Source: Pradoshia eiseniae
Lineage (GTDB): Bacteria > Bacillota > Bacilli > Bacillales > Pradoshiaceae
NCBI RefSeq assembly: GCF_002946355.1
Contig: NZ_PKOZ01000006.1
Span: 62,001 to 126,000, forward strand
Direction: 5' to 3'
Length of the DNA: 64,000 nucleotides
Shown: one piece after another, positions 18,283 through 28,664 of the stretch
Position numbering within the stretch: position 1 is the first letter of the stretch
How the letters are laid out: each line of letters starts with the position of its first letter
Notes under the pieces: generated by a model
Databases searched by the model: none
The model's input: only the letters and a program-made list of their open reading frames with translations
Told to the model about the DNA's origin: nothing
Translations under genes and position numbers: made by a program

Positions 18283-18903
18283 ATGACATTTAAAGGCTTT
18301 ACGAATGACGATTTCAATGTATTTCAAATAGATGGCTTAGATGCTCGTATGGATGCCATTAAATCCATTATCCGTCCCAAATTTGAAATCTTGAGCAATG
18401 TATTCACAGAAGAACTTTCAGTAATGACAAATGAGCCAATGTATGCGCACATCGCTAAGCATGCCAGACGGACTATCAACCCGCCTAATGATACTTGGGT
18501 TGCCTTTTCATCCAATCCCCGCGGATACAAGATGGTCCCTCATTTCCAAATCGGTTTATGGGAAAGCCATCTATTCATTTGGTACGCTGTCATATATGAA
18601 GCAAAAGGAAAAGAACCAATTGGACAACGCTTTTTATCAAAAGCCTCAGAGATCAAACAAACCATTCCGGGAACTTATGTGTGGTCAATAGACCATATGA
18701 AGCCCGATGTTCTTCACCACGATGATCTATCAACAGATGATTTAAGCAAGATGTTCGAGAGATTAGCTAATGTGAAGAAAGCTGAACTCCTATGCGGCTT
18801 CCAAGTGCCGAGAGATGAGGCTGTCAAGATTCACGGAGACGAACTAATTGAGATGATACGTGATGTGTTTGTACATTTATTACCCCTCTATAATGTCGAA
18901 TAA
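18283..18903 (+). CDS. yktB: YktB family protein (UPF0637 / DUF1054)
   Basis: A 206-residue soluble protein of the YktB family, recognisable from the start MTFKGFTNDDFNVFQIDGL, the AKHARRTINPPNDTWVAF block and the C-terminal region. A structure of this family exists but no firm function is known to me. The ATG at 18283 has AGGAGG upstream. It is convergent with yktA, and a shared hairpin lies between them. Confidence 0.9.
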   Translation: MTFKGFTNDDFNVFQIDGLDARMDAIKSIIRPKFEILSNVFTEELSVMTNEPMYAHIAKHARRTINPPNDTWVAFSSNPRGYKMVPHFQIGLWESHLFIWYAVIYEAKGKEPIGQRFLSKASEIKQTIPGTYVWSIDHMKPDVLHHDDLSTDDLSKMFERLANVKKAELLCGFQVPRDEAVKIHGDELIEMIRDVFVHLLPLYNVE

Positions 18904-18907
18904 ACTC

Positions 18908-18953
18908 AAAAAAACCAGGCCATCCTGTTTAAAAAAGCAGGCTTGCCTGGTTT
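18908..18953. terminator. Bidirectional terminator, yktB / yktA
   Basis: AAACCAGGC pairs with GCCTGGTTT, and inner CCTG/CAGG complementarity extends the structure. It lies between convergent genes. Confidence 0.85.
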
Positions 18954-18970
18954 AATTTATCCTGTTCTGA

Positions 18971-19246
18971 TTAACCTTTCATTTTAACTAGTTCGCCATC
19001 TGCACATTTCTTAGCCTTTTGCATGGCCCGATAGCTTGAATATCCGCTTACCTCTTCAAACTCACCGCACACTTTCTTTTCTTCCGCAATAGATGGAACG
19101 ATTCGCTTGAAATCTTTATAAAGCGCCATCAGCTCCTCACGGTAGATGCCTTTCTCATAGGCTTTCTCAATTCCTTGAAAGAACGAAATCACTTGGACGA
19201 TTTCCTCCGTCTTCCACGTAAAATCGATTGGATATTGGTAATCCAT
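18971..19246 (-). CDS. yktA: YktA family protein (UPF0223)
   Basis: A 91-residue protein that matches the UPF0223 pattern: [20 protein letters not shown] at the start and the [12 protein letters not shown] block near the end. The predicted fold is helical and no function is known. The ATG at 19244-19246 with AGAGGTG upstream is preferred to the earlier in-frame opening. It follows the nitronate monooxygenase-like gene by 32 bases and is probably cotranscribed with it. Confidence 0.9.
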   Translation of the reverse strand: MDYQYPIDFTWKTEEIVQVISFFQGIEKAYEKGIYREELMALYKDFKRIVPSIAEEKKVCGEFEEVSGYSSYRAMQKAKKCADGELVKMKG

Positions 19247-19278
19247 CCTTAACACCTCTTCTGCTTTGTTCTTGCTTG

Positions 19279-20238
19279 TCAGCTGTACTGCCATTTGCTT
19301 CGAATCGATTCAGCTTGCATGAGCATTTGTTCAAATAAATCAGCAACGGTCGGTTCGTCATGAATGAGACCGATTGCTTGTCCGGCCCATCCAAATCCTT
19401 CATTAGGATTTCCCTCATAAATGAACCTCTTATTCGTCTCACCACTAATATAATCCTTTAGATCTTCATATGTACAGCTTTTATTCTCCAGGGAGAGGAT
19501 AGAGGAAGTATGAGAATTAGAAATTGCTCTGCCAGGGGTTCCAAGGGTCTTTTTAATTACGACTGTGTCCCTCTCAGTTCCATTAATGATTGCTTCTTTA
19601 TATGCAGGATGGGCATGAACACACTCCCTCACAGCAATGAATCTCGTCCCCATTTCAATTCCTTCTGCTCCAAGCGCCAATGCAGCCATCATTCCTCTCC
19701 CATCTGCAATACCGCCTGAAGCGATTACCGGAATGGTTACCGCATCGACGACCTTTGGCACGAGAACCATCGTACTTAATTCATCTCTTCCAAGATGGCC
19801 CCCTCCTTCATTGCCAACAACCATGACCGCATCTGCCCCTAGCTCCTCGGCTTTCACAGCTTGCCTGACTCCCGCTGTCAAAACGAGTTTCTTCACCGTG
19901 GTTCCCTTCAGCATATCAAGGAATGAAGCTGGATTTCCGCCAGTGACCGACATAGCTTCAATTCCTTTATCAATCGCTACTTGAACAAACTTTTCATATT
20001 CCCTTCCATGTGTCCCGATGGCAAAATTAACTCCTACAGGCTTATCAGTCAAAATTTGAACTTTATCGATTTCCTCAGCTAGTTCCTGCGGGCTGCCTAA
20101 TGACAAGGCGGTGATTTGGCCTAATCCTCCAGCATTTGATACAGCTGCAGCCAAATCTGAATAAGCAAGATAGGCGAGACCTCCCTGGATAATCGGCAAT
20201 TTAATCCCCAGTAACTCAGTCACTCTTGTTTCCCACAT
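19279..20238 (-). CDS. Nitronate monooxygenase / FabK-like FMN enzyme
   Basis: A 319-residue TIM-barrel flavoprotein of the 2-nitropropane dioxygenase family. Typical regions are the N-terminal [19 protein letters not shown], the [12 protein letters not shown] block with a conserved His, [21 protein letters not shown] (phosphate/FMN loop) and MGTRF. Members either oxidise nitronates (and detoxify nitro compounds) or act as the enoyl-ACP reductase FabK. No fatty acid genes are near, so the assignment is left open. The ATG at 20236-20238 has GGAGG seven bases upstream. It lies between the SR1-like RNA and yktA; B. subtilis has no such gene at this place. Confidence 0.85.
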   Translation of the reverse strand: MWETRVTELLGIKLPIIQGGLAYLAYSDLAAAVSNAGGLGQITALSLGSPQELAEEIDKVQILTDKPVGVNFAIGTHGREYEKFVQVAIDKGIEAMSVTGGNPASFLDMLKGTTVKKLVLTAGVRQAVKAEELGADAVMVVGNEGGGHLGRDELSTMVLVPKVVDAVTIPVIASGGIADGRGMMAALALGAEGIEMGTRFIAVRECVHAHPAYKEAIINGTERDTVVIKKTLGTPGRAISNSHTSSILSLENKSCTYEDLKDYISGETNKRFIYEGNPNEGFGWAGQAIGLIHDEPTVADLFEQMLMQAESIRSKWQYS

Positions 20239-20346
20239 ACCTTTCCCTCCCATTATCATATTATCCTTTTTAAATTGAAGCAGCAGACAACTTTGATTAT
20301 ACAATACTTTCCAATTATTTATTTCATTTGGCTGAAAACAGAATCA

Positions 20347-20383
20347 AACAAAAAAACAGCCGCAAATTTAATGAGCGGCTGCC
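20347..20383 (-). terminator. Terminator of the SR1-like RNA
   Basis: On the minus strand CAGCCGC and GCGGCTG close an 11-base loop and are followed by seven T. It lies 95 bases after the SR1P stop codon and upstream of the next gene. Confidence 0.88.
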
Positions 20384-20649
20384 TCATGACTGTAAGCTGA
20401 TTATCGGCTGTTTACGTTAACCAGAATCACGTGTATTGCTATATCTTTATTGAAATGAACCGGTTTTGCGACAATTGATTACTCTCCGTGACATTGCTGG
20501 CAATCAGCGCAGTTTGCGTATAATACAGACACTTTCTCGTCTTCAAAATGATCAATGGTTGCATTACATCCTGTACATACGATTGTACCCATTCATTCCA
20601 CTCCTTTATGATTATTAATCGCTTTTTAAGAAAGCGCTTTATTTCTATA
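20349..20649 (-). ncRNA. SR1-like dual-function RNA (predicted extent)
   Basis: Predicted transcript from a strong promoter (20656-20684) to the terminator at 20347-20383, about 300 nt, carrying the short SR1P reading frame in its first half. In B. subtilis SR1 (205 nt) is both a base-pairing RNA acting on ahrC mRNA and the mRNA for the peptide SR1P, and it lies next to yktA, as here. The extra length and any base-pairing function in this organism are not established; the ends are inferred from the promoter and terminator only. Confidence 0.65.
20479..20592 (-). CDS. SR1P, GapA-binding peptide
   Basis: A 37-residue reading frame. It begins MGTIVCTGCNATIDHFEDEK and has cysteines at 6, 9, 28, 31 and 34 in a zinc-ribbon-like arrangement. 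This matches my memory of B. subtilis SR1P (MGTIVC, then the FEDEKV block and a Cys-rich tail). SR1P binds GapA and stabilises gapA mRNA; the SR1P-GapA complex is reported to enhance RNase J1, whose gene is at 31662-33329. The ATG at 20590-20592 has AAAGGAG eight bases upstream. An overlapping longer frame in another phase is a shadow. Neighbours (yktA, PDH operon nearby) support the call. Confidence 0.88.
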   Translation of the reverse strand: MGTIVCTGCNATIDHFEDEKVSVLYANCADCQQCHGE

Positions 20650-20705
20650 CAACCAATAATAATATAACACAATTAAAATATCAAGCCTAAATTGTATGTT
20701 ACATT
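20629..20705 (-). promoter_or_regulatory. SR1-like promoter with CcpN-type boxes and a cre-like site
   Basis: Minus-strand promoter TTGATA (20679-20684), 17-base spacer, TATTAT (20656-20661). Inside the spacer, TGTGTTATATT (20661-20671) matches the CcpN consensus TRTGHYATAYW as I recall it at all 11 positions. On the opposite strand, TATGTTACATT (20695-20705) matches at 10 of 11. Downstream, at about +8 to +21, AGAAAGCGCTTTAT (20629-20642) has the core of a CcpA cre site with mismatches in the outer bases. SR1 of B. subtilis is repressed by CcpN and more weakly by CcpA, so the arrangement fits. Confidence 0.72.
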
Positions 20706-20819
20706 TAAAAAATAGTACATCATTATATAAAACATCATCTAATAAAACGATAGCCTATCATTCTTCAAGCATGATAAAATTACTTACAAGGATTACCAAA
20801 AGATACAAAGGAGGCCCCT

Positions 20820-21233
20820 ATGTCTATTCATTCCTATATTCGATTACCCAATCGTTCTGTCACAATCTCGGAAGCAAGGAAATTGATTGACGATTACCAA
20901 CAATCCTTGCGTAAAACTGGTGAACAATTAAACTATCCATACAATGAGAGGGCTTTTCCTTACACCATCCATGAGCCCGACAATCTAGGAAACGGAGAGT
21001 GGCTTTATCTCTCTTCCAATGATCCGGATTATCATCTTATTAGGATAGGGATCGGAGAAGAGCCAAGTATGGGGATGAACGGTTCATTAATGCCTTACAT
21101 TGAGATAAGCCTTGAGAGGAACTCAACATTTGCTGATAAAGGAAAAGCGAATGAGCTTGCCAAATATATGGCCAAGAAGCTTCAAGGCGAATTACAGCTG
21201 TTCAATGGGAGAAGAATGCTCTTCCATAAATGA
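20820..21233 (+). CDS. Hypothetical protein (possibly DUF1885-like)
   Basis: A 137-residue soluble protein with an AAAGGAGG ribosome site immediately before its ATG, divergent from the SR1-like RNA. The sequence alternates helix- and strand-like parts (SEARKLIDDYQQSLRKTGEQ; WLYLSSNDPDYHLIRIGIG; YIEISLER). I have a weak impression of the Bacillaceae DUF1885 family but cannot confirm it. No signal peptide, membrane segment or catalytic motif is apparent. It is a real gene by ribosome site and codon pattern; its function is unknown. A repeat element follows directly. Confidence 0.65.
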   Translation: MSIHSYIRLPNRSVTISEARKLIDDYQQSLRKTGEQLNYPYNERAFPYTIHEPDNLGNGEWLYLSSNDPDYHLIRIGIGEEPSMGMNGSLMPYIEISLERNSTFADKGKANELAKYMAKKLQGELQLFNGRRMLFHK

Positions 21234-21238
21234 TAAGC

Positions 21239-21417
21239 TCTGTTAAATATAAATGTTGATTTTCGTTACAGGTGGCTGCTTTCCGCGGGGCGGTCGGGGA
21301 GCCTCCTCGACGCTTTCAGCGTCTGTGGGGTCTCCCCCTGTCCGCTGATCCCGCAGGAGTCAGCCACCTTCCACTTCAATCAACGTTGCTAAGATATCAA
21401 CACTAAACTTTAACAGA
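21239..21417. repeat. Intergenic repeat element, copy B
   Basis: A 180-base palindromic element. Outer arms TCTGTTAAA (21239-21247) and TTTAACAGA (21409-21417) are perfect. The inner arms GGTGGCTG (21271-21278) and CAGCCACC (21361-21368) enclose a GC-rich core with a central GACGCTTTCAGCGTC palindrome (21309-21323). The core order TTTCCGCGGGG, GAGCCTCCTCG, GTGGGGTCTC, CCGCAGGAGTC parallels the minus strand of the element at 11661-11780. Similar GC-rich boxes are familiar from intergenic regions of other Bacillaceae. No coding capacity is seen. Confidence 0.78.
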
Positions 21418-21418
21418 A

Positions 21419-21469
21419 CCAAATGATAAGAGAACCAGTCCTGGAAAAGGCTGGTCCTCTTATCATTTA
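21419..21469. terminator. Strong bidirectional terminator
   Basis: AAATGATAAGAG-ACCAG and CTGGT-CTCTTATCATTT form a long stem with a GGAAAAGG-type loop. It reaches the stop codon of the minus-strand gene at 21467 and can also end plus-strand transcripts coming through repeat copy B. Confidence 0.88.
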
Positions 21470-21898
21470 ATCCATATGATGACTCAATGTGTTTAATTGC
21501 CAACAAACGCCGAACTGATCAATTAATTGGCCGTATAAAGAACTCCAAGGGGTTTCCTGCAAGGGCATGATAACCTCTCCCTTTTCTTTCAACCGGTCAA
21601 ATAACCATCTTGTCTCCTCAGCATTATCTGACTGAATTGATAGTGTAATATGGTTACCAAGTTGAAATGGAAGACCCGGCTGATTGTCTGAAAGCATGAA
21701 TTCAGCTTCACCCGCTCTGACCAATGCATTTAGGATTAAATGATTGTTCTCTTTAGGCATTGGATTTTCAGGGTTATCAGAAAGATCGCCAAATGTCTGG
21801 AGATGGAGAATCTCTGCATCTAATGCTTGTTTATAAAAGGATAAAACTTCTTGACCATTGCCATTTGTGACTAAATAGGGAAGCAGTGCCTTAATCAA
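21467..21898 (-). CDS. VOC superfamily protein, PhnB/YjdN-like
   Basis: A 143-residue glyoxalase/bleomycin-resistance fold protein of the PhnB (YjdN) type. It starts with LLPYLVTNGNGQEVLSFYKQ, the usual entry to the first beta-alpha-beta unit. It continues with LSDNQPG and HITLSIQSDN, and ends PWSSLYGQLIDQFGVCWQLN. Members of this family lack a settled reaction; an older annotation as a ubiquinone methyltransferase relative is misleading. It stands alone, with a terminator at its 3' end. The start is taken at 21898; no other context suggests its job. Confidence 0.85.
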   Translation of the reverse strand: MIKALLPYLVTNGNGQEVLSFYKQALDAEILHLQTFGDLSDNPENPMPKENNHLILNALVRAGEAEFMLSDNQPGLPFQLGNHITLSIQSDNAEETRWLFDRLKEKGEVIMPLQETPWSSLYGQLIDQFGVCWQLNTLSHHMD

Positions 21899-22061
21899 CT
21901 TAAAACCACCTTTCCACTTAACTGATAGTTACCATACAACTTAATACACATGACAATTATCTATTTTTACACCCACTCAAGGGAAATTATACCAAGCAGA
22001 ACAACAAATCGTCCATGCTAATCGCAATATTTCAGGCCTGCTGGTCCCGTTTAAGTAATAA

Positions 22062-22892
22062 TCAGGATTTTATTCGCTTCGGGTCCAAAATTTCATAGCC
22101 TTTCTCCTGCAAACCGCGCACGATATCCGCAAGAGCCTCTTTCGTCCAGGCACGGTCATGCATCAAAATATTCGCACCATCATATAAATATTCACTATTC
22201 AAAGTGGCTTCGACAAGAGGATCCTTTGATTGATACGATTTCTCCCAATCATATCCAAGCGTCCAATTCATTAATTGCATACCTTCTTCTTCCGCTATTT
22301 TCTTAGAGAATTCTGTATTTTGACCAAAAGGTGCGCGGAAGAACCGTGGCTTTGAACCGGTTGCCTTCTCGACTAGACTATTTACCCGCTTAATTTCCTC
22401 TTCTTGCTCCTGTTCCGTTATGGAAGGCAAGGAGGCATGGCTATATGTATGGTTGCCAATCTCAAATCCCATATCAGCGATTTGTTTAACAATAGCTTGC
22501 TTTTCTTCTGATTCTATGAAATGCCCATTAACAAAAAAGACAGCCGATACATCCAGCTCCTTCAATATTTCAGCCATCTCCAGTGCATGTTCGTCCGGGG
22601 CATCATCAATCGTGAGTAAAGCAACCTTCGCGTTTTCATCACTGACCGGCTCAATCTTCCAATTATTCGTATTCACTTGATAATCCTGCACCGGCTGTGA
22701 CATGGCTTCTTCATCTAACACTTCTTGTTCTTTACTCTCTTCTTGCTCTTTTTTTTGTTCCTCGGTCTGTTTCTCCTCTTTTTGGAGCGCAGCTTTTTCA
22801 TTGGTTTGCGGCGGATTCTCTCCTTGACTCTTCTCTGAACAACCCGTAAGAACCAGCAAAGATACAGCTAAAATTACTGGAATATAGTTCAA
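22062..22892 (-). CDS. Polysaccharide deacetylase family lipoprotein
   Basis: A 276-residue exported protein. It has a lipoprotein signal (VLTGC, Cys about 17), then a Lys/Glu-rich linker of about 45 residues, then a NodB-type carbohydrate esterase 4 domain (about 90-276). CE4 motifs visible are TIDDAPDE (first Asp pair), GNHTYSHASLPS (metal His pair) and RAPFGQN. Such proteins deacetylate chitin-like or peptidoglycan sugars at the cell surface. The second position of the first motif reads DDAP. A TTG start at 22890-22892 is chosen because AAAGGAG lies eight bases before it. It precedes the PDH operon end without an obvious link. Confidence 0.88.
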   Translation of the reverse strand: MNYIPVILAVSLLVLTGCSEKSQGENPPQTNEKAALQKEEKQTEEQKKEQEESKEQEVLDEEAMSQPVQDYQVNTNNWKIEPVSDENAKVALLTIDDAPDEHALEMAEILKELDVSAVFFVNGHFIESEEKQAIVKQIADMGFEIGNHTYSHASLPSITEQEQEEEIKRVNSLVEKATGSKPRFFRAPFGQNTEFSKKIAEEEGMQLMNWTLGYDWEKSYQSKDPLVEATLNSEYLYDGANILMHDRAWTKEALADIVRGLQEKGYEILDPKRIKS

Positions 22893-22974
22893 TCTTATCG
22901 CTCCTTTCCTACAACTAAAACCAGCCACTAAATTTTACCATTCATATCATTAGAATGCGAATAAAATCCCCATA

Positions 22975-23014
22975 AAAAAGCGCTGAAAACCATTTCGTTT
23001 TCAGCGCTTTTTTC
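22975..23014. terminator. Terminator of the pdh operon
   Basis: AAAAAAGCGCTGAAAAC and GTTTTCAGCGCTTTTTT form a long perfect stem. It ends the minus-strand pdhABCD transcript. Confidence 0.92.
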
Positions 23015-23019
23015 ATAAA

Positions 23020-24429
23020 TTATTTAATGATATGAATTGGGCTTCCTAAAGCTACTTCAGCCGCCTCCATTGTAATCTCACCTAATGTTGGGTGCGCATG
23101 GATTGTCATGGCGATATCTTCAGCAGTCATACCTGCTTCAATCGCTAATCCAAGCTCAGCCACCATATCAGATGCTCCTGGTCCGGCAATTTGGGCACCG
23201 ATAACAAGGCCATCTTCTTTGCGTGTGATCATTTTCATGAAACCTTCAGCTGCATTTAGAGCTAGGGCACGACCATTTGCCGCAAATGGGAATTTCGCTG
23301 CAACGAAATCTAAGCCTTCTTCTTTCGCTTGGGCTTCTGTATAACCTACAGTCGCAAGCTCAGGCTCTGAGAATACAACGGCTGGAATGCCGAGGTAATC
23401 AATTTCAGAAGCATGTCCAGCAATGGCTTCAGCTGCAATTTTGCCTTCATAAGAGGCTTTATGAGCCAATTGCGGTCCACTGATAATATCACCAATCGCG
23501 AAGATGTTGCTTACAGAAGTACGGCATTGTTTATCCGTTTTGATGAAGCCTCTCTCATCAAGCTCGATGCCGACTTGTTCCAAACCGATTTCATCTGTGT
23601 TTGGTTTTCTTCCGACAGTTACCAATAAGTATTCAGCTTCAAGTTTCTTCTCTTCGCCTTTTTCTTCGTAAGTAACGATTACGCCATTTTCTGTTTCTTC
23701 AACACCTTGAGCTTTTACTTTTGTAAAGATGTCAACATTCTTTTTCTTCAAGTTGCGTTTAACAATGGAAGACATTTGTTTTTCAAAAGCGGCAAGGATT
23801 TCATCCATACCTTCAAGAATTGTTACTTTAGTGCCGAAATTAGCATATACATTACCAAGCTCAACTCCGATTACACCACCGCCAATAATAGCCATGCTTG
23901 CAGGGATATGATCTAAATTCAATGCGCCAGTTGAGTGCAGAACGCGTTTAGAATATTTGAATGCAGGCAGTTCAATCGGACGGGAACCAGTCGCGATGAT
24001 CGCATTTTTAAATGTATACGTTTGAGCGCTCGTTTCAGTCATGACACGAATATTGTTGGCATCAACGAAGTATGCCTCACCTTTTACGATGTCAATATTG
24101 TTGCCTTTCAATAGGCCGCCAACACCGCTCGTTAATTTCTCTACAACAGAACCTTTCCATTTTTGAACCTTAGAGAAATCAATCTTAACGTTCTCAGCAG
24201 TGATACCCATATCAGCTGAATGTTTCGCATCATGATAGCGGTGTCCAGCTGTGATGAGGGCTTTAGATGGGATACATCCAACATTTAAGCATACGCCACC
24301 AAGTTCTCCCTTTTCTACGATTGTTACTTTTTGTCCTAACTGAGCTGCACGGATAGCTGCAACATATCCCCCAGGACCGGCACCAATTACTATAGTATCT
24401 GTTTCAATTGGAAAATCACCTACAACCAT
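23020..24429 (-). CDS. pdhD: Dihydrolipoamide dehydrogenase (E3)
   Basis: A 469-residue FAD-containing disulfide oxidoreductase, the E3 component of the pyruvate dehydrogenase complex. It reoxidises dihydrolipoamide with NAD+. The dinucleotide fold [13 protein letters not shown] starts near residue 15, the redox-active disulfide is in [15 protein letters not shown], the NAD-binding fold is at [13 protein letters not shown], and the C-terminal HAHPTLGE holds the catalytic His-Glu pair. The start has GGAGGGG upstream. It is the last gene of pdhABCD, three bases after pdhC, and is followed by the operon terminator. It may also serve the 2-oxoglutarate and branched-chain complexes. Confidence 0.97.
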   Translation of the reverse strand: MVVGDFPIETDTIVIGAGPGGYVAAIRAAQLGQKVTIVEKGELGGVCLNVGCIPSKALITAGHRYHDAKHSADMGITAENVKIDFSKVQKWKGSVVEKLTSGVGGLLKGNNIDIVKGEAYFVDANNIRVMTETSAQTYTFKNAIIATGSRPIELPAFKYSKRVLHSTGALNLDHIPASMAIIGGGVIGVELGNVYANFGTKVTILEGMDEILAAFEKQMSSIVKRNLKKKNVDIFTKVKAQGVEETENGVIVTYEEKGEEKKLEAEYLLVTVGRKPNTDEIGLEQVGIELDERGFIKTDKQCRTSVSNIFAIGDIISGPQLAHKASYEGKIAAEAIAGHASEIDYLGIPAVVFSEPELATVGYTEAQAKEEGLDFVAAKFPFAANGRALALNAAEGFMKMITRKEDGLVIGAQIAGPGASDMVAELGLAIEAGMTAEDIAMTIHAHPTLGEITMEAAEVALGSPIHIIK

Positions 24430-24432
24430 GTT

Positions 24433-25770
24433 TTACCCCTCCATCAATAGTAGTTCTGGATCATTTAATAAGCGTTTGATATGATTCAATGCATTTTGGC
24501 CAGTAGCTCCGTCAATCATACGGTGGTCAAAGCTTAAGGACAATGCTAATACTGGTGCTGCAACGATTTCACCATCACGAACGATTGGTTTTTCTGCAAT
24601 ACGGCCAATACCTAAGATTGCTACCTCTGGGTGGTTAATAACTGGTGTGAACCATTGTCCGCCCGCTGAACCAATATTAGAGATTGTGCAAGAAGCACCT
24701 TTCATTTCGTTTGGAGCTAATTTACCTTCACGCGCTTTACCAGCAAGCTCGTTAATTTCATTTGAAATTGCAAACATGGATTTGCGATCAGCATCTTTTA
24801 CGACCGGAACAAGCAAGCCTTTTTCCGTATCAGCAGCGATTCCGATGTTGTAGTAGTGCTTATGAATAATCTCAGATGTAGCATCATCTAAAGATGTATT
24901 AAGAGCTGGATATTCACGAAGCGCACTTGTCAATGCTTTTACGACATATGGAAGGAACGTAAGCTTGATGCCTTTTTCCGCTGCCACTTCTTTGAATTTC
25001 TTTCTGTGAGCAACAAGTTTCGTTACATCTACTTCATCCATTAAGGTTACGTGCGGAGCTGTATGCTTGGAGTTAACCATTGCTTTAGAAATGGCTTTAC
25101 GGATACCGCTCATTTTCTCGCGTGTTTCAGGATATTCACCAGCAGGAATAGGCTGTGGTGCTGCTTTTTGTTCTGCTTCAACAGTTTCAACAGTATCAGC
25201 AGCTTCTGCAGGAGCCGCTTCTTGAACGTTTCCGCCATTCATGAACGCTTCGATGTCTTCTTTTAGCACACGGCCATTTTTTCCAGTTCCAGAAACCTCT
25301 TGAATGTTCACGCCATTTTCTCTGGCAAATTTGCGGACAGATGGCATAGCGATTACGCGTTTATCTGAAGCTTGATCCATCTGTACTTGCGCACCTGCAC
25401 CAGTTTGGGAGTCTTGTTTTTCAGCAGGTGCAGATTGTTTTTCAACATCTTGGCCGCTCTCATATGTTGATTGAACTTGAGCCTCCGTTTTTTCTTCTCC
25501 ATGCTCCCCTTTAAATTGTACATCTTCATATCCTGGAGCATCAAATGATACAAGTACATCGCCTACTACCGCTACTGTACCTTCTTCTACAAAAATCTTT
25601 TCAACAGTTCCTTCAACCGGTGATGGGATTTCTACAACTGCTTTGTCATTTTGTACTTCACAAAGCACATCATCCTCTTGTACTTTATCGCCCGGTTTGA
25701 TGAACCACTTAACAATTTCCCCTTCATGTATACCTTCGCCGATATCCGGAAGTTTAAATTCAAAAGCCAC
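24433..25770 (-). CDS. pdhC: Pyruvate dehydrogenase E2, dihydrolipoamide acetyltransferase
   Basis: Core component of the PDH complex; it transfers the acetyl group to CoA. The 445-residue protein has a single lipoyl domain (1-80, lipoylated Lys in [13 protein letters not shown]), a flexible Ala/Pro/Glu/Gln-rich linker, a peripheral subunit-binding domain (about 125-165, [16 protein letters not shown]), a second linker and the catalytic domain ending with [10 protein letters not shown]. The GTG at 25768-25770 after AGGAGG is chosen over an opening three codons earlier. A 259-base spacer with hairpins separates it from pdhB; in B. subtilis an extra promoter lies in front of pdhC. Confidence 0.97.
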   Translation of the reverse strand: MAFEFKLPDIGEGIHEGEIVKWFIKPGDKVQEDDVLCEVQNDKAVVEIPSPVEGTVEKIFVEEGTVAVVGDVLVSFDAPGYEDVQFKGEHGEEKTEAQVQSTYESGQDVEKQSAPAEKQDSQTGAGAQVQMDQASDKRVIAMPSVRKFARENGVNIQEVSGTGKNGRVLKEDIEAFMNGGNVQEAAPAEAADTVETVEAEQKAAPQPIPAGEYPETREKMSGIRKAISKAMVNSKHTAPHVTLMDEVDVTKLVAHRKKFKEVAAEKGIKLTFLPYVVKALTSALREYPALNTSLDDATSEIIHKHYYNIGIAADTEKGLLVPVVKDADRKSMFAISNEINELAGKAREGKLAPNEMKGASCTISNIGSAGGQWFTPVINHPEVAILGIGRIAEKPIVRDGEIVAAPVLALSLSFDHRMIDGATGQNALNHIKRLLNDPELLLMEG

Positions 25771-26029
25771 GGCTATCATCCTCCTAAGATCTATTTTTCC
25801 ATACTCTTTCTTTTACGGAGAGGAAATGCTTTCGCATTTCCTCCTTATCCATCAATAGCGCCTCAAAGCTTTGCAGTGAAGAATTGTTCGGGCACCTCCC
25901 GAAAACCTTCCTGTAATCCGCCGGAGGCTTTATCTGTATCCAGGGGGAGTATCACTCACTACTGAATACTATTGTTAACTCGCTTTCGTCTCGTCACTTA
26001 TAGAAGTAGGAGATTTCCGCTAAATAAAA
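25771..26029 (-). other. pdhB-pdhC spacer with stable GNRA hairpin
   Basis: A 259-base gap inside the operon. On the minus strand a 10-bp perfect stem, GAGGAAATGC and GCATTTCCTC, is closed by a GAAA tetraloop (25819-25844 region). A second small stem, CGGGAGGTGCCCG, and a CCTCCGGCGG stretch precede it. No T-run follows, so these look like RNA processing, stability or translation-control structures rather than terminators. A promoter for pdhCD may also lie here but none was clear. Confidence 0.5.
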
Positions 26030-27007
26030 TTAAAACTCAAGAACTTTTTTCGCTGTTTCAAGAACATCTTTGTGATTTGGAAGCCAAATTGGTTCAGCTT
26101 GAGAGAATGCAAAGACTGTATCAGGCGCAGTTACGCGAAGAACTGGAGCCTCTAAGCTCAAAATCGCACGGTCATTGATTTCAGCAACAACTTGAGAAGC
26201 GATTCCTGCTTGTTTTTGTGCTTCTTGAACGACAATCGCTCTCCCTGTTTTTTCAACAGAAGCGATGATTGTTTCAATATCAAGCGGGCTGATTGTGCGC
26301 AAGTCAACAACTTCTGCAGAAATGCCTTCTTTTTCAAGCTGTTCAGCTGCTTTAAGAGATTCTTGTACCATTGCACCGTAAGTGATGATGGAAAGGTCTG
26401 TACCTTCTCTTTTCACATCTGCTTTTCCAAGTGGAATAGTGTACTCTTCTTCAGGTACTTCCTGACGGAATGAACGATAGAGTTTCATATGCTCCAAGAA
26501 AATAACCGGGTCATTGTCACGAATAGATGAAATCAACAAACCTTTTGCATCATATGGAGTAGACGGAATAACAACTTTAACACCTGGTGTTTGAGCCATT
26601 AAGCCTTCAAGGCTGTCCGCGTGCATCTCAGGTGTATGAACACCACCGCCAAATGGTGAACGGATCGTAACTGGAGAATGGTATCTTCCGCCAGAACGGT
26701 ATCTCATACGGGCCATTTGTCCTGCGATGGAGTCCATAACTTCAAATACGAATCCGAAGAACTGAATTTCAGGGACAGGGCGGTAACCTTGCAGACCAAG
26801 ACCGATTGCCAAACCGCCGATACCAGACTCAGCTAAAGGAGTATCGAACACACGGTCCTCACCAAATTCTTTTTGTAATCCTTCCGTTGCACGGAAAACC
26901 CCGCCGTTAACTCCAACGTCCTCACCAAATACGAGAACTTTCGGGTCATTGCGCATTTCTGTACGCAATGCATCTGTGATGGCTTGAATCATTGTCATTT
27001 GGGCCAT
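26030..27007 (-). CDS. pdhB: Pyruvate dehydrogenase E1 beta subunit
   Basis: A 325-residue subunit that with PdhA forms the thiamine-diphosphate-dependent E1 decarboxylase. Family blocks are clear: [15 protein letters not shown] at the start, [39 protein letters not shown] and the C-terminal transketolase domain (about 200-320). It begins four bases after pdhA. Length is normal for Firmicutes. Confidence 0.97.
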   Translation of the reverse strand: MAQMTMIQAITDALRTEMRNDPKVLVFGEDVGVNGGVFRATEGLQKEFGEDRVFDTPLAESGIGGLAIGLGLQGYRPVPEIQFFGFVFEVMDSIAGQMARMRYRSGGRYHSPVTIRSPFGGGVHTPEMHADSLEGLMAQTPGVKVVIPSTPYDAKGLLISSIRDNDPVIFLEHMKLYRSFRQEVPEEEYTIPLGKADVKREGTDLSIITYGAMVQESLKAAEQLEKEGISAEVVDLRTISPLDIETIIASVEKTGRAIVVQEAQKQAGIASQVVAEINDRAILSLEAPVLRVTAPDTVFAFSQAEPIWLPNHKDVLETAKKVLEF

Positions 27008-27010
27008 GGC

Positions 27011-28636
<1,626 letters not shown>

Positions 28637-28638
<2 letters not shown>

Positions 28639-28664
28639 AAACCGCCTTTAATTAAGCGGCGGTC
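28637..28664 (-). terminator. Terminator of ykyA
   Basis: On the minus strand ACCGCC and GGCGGT form a stem followed by TTTCTTTTTG. It begins right at the ykyA stop codon. Confidence 0.75.

Noticed and set aside
20629-20642. Confident CcpA cre site
   Set aside because: The core AAAGCGCTTT fits, but the outer consensus bases do not, so it is kept only as cre-like within the SR1 promoter entry.
20439-20672. 77-codon frame overlapping SR1P
   Set aside because: It is in a different phase, covers the promoter and RBS of SR1P, lacks its own ribosome site, and has an unlikely composition. The 37-codon frame explains the region.
11521-21417. The two repeats as ends of one composite transposon
   Set aside because: They are on opposite strands but strongly diverged, with different ends, and the genes between are syntenic core genes, so independent insertion is more likely.
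25651-25965. 104-codon plus-strand frame over the start of pdhC and the spacer
   Set aside because: It is antisense to the lipoyl domain of pdhC for most of its length and has no ribosome site.
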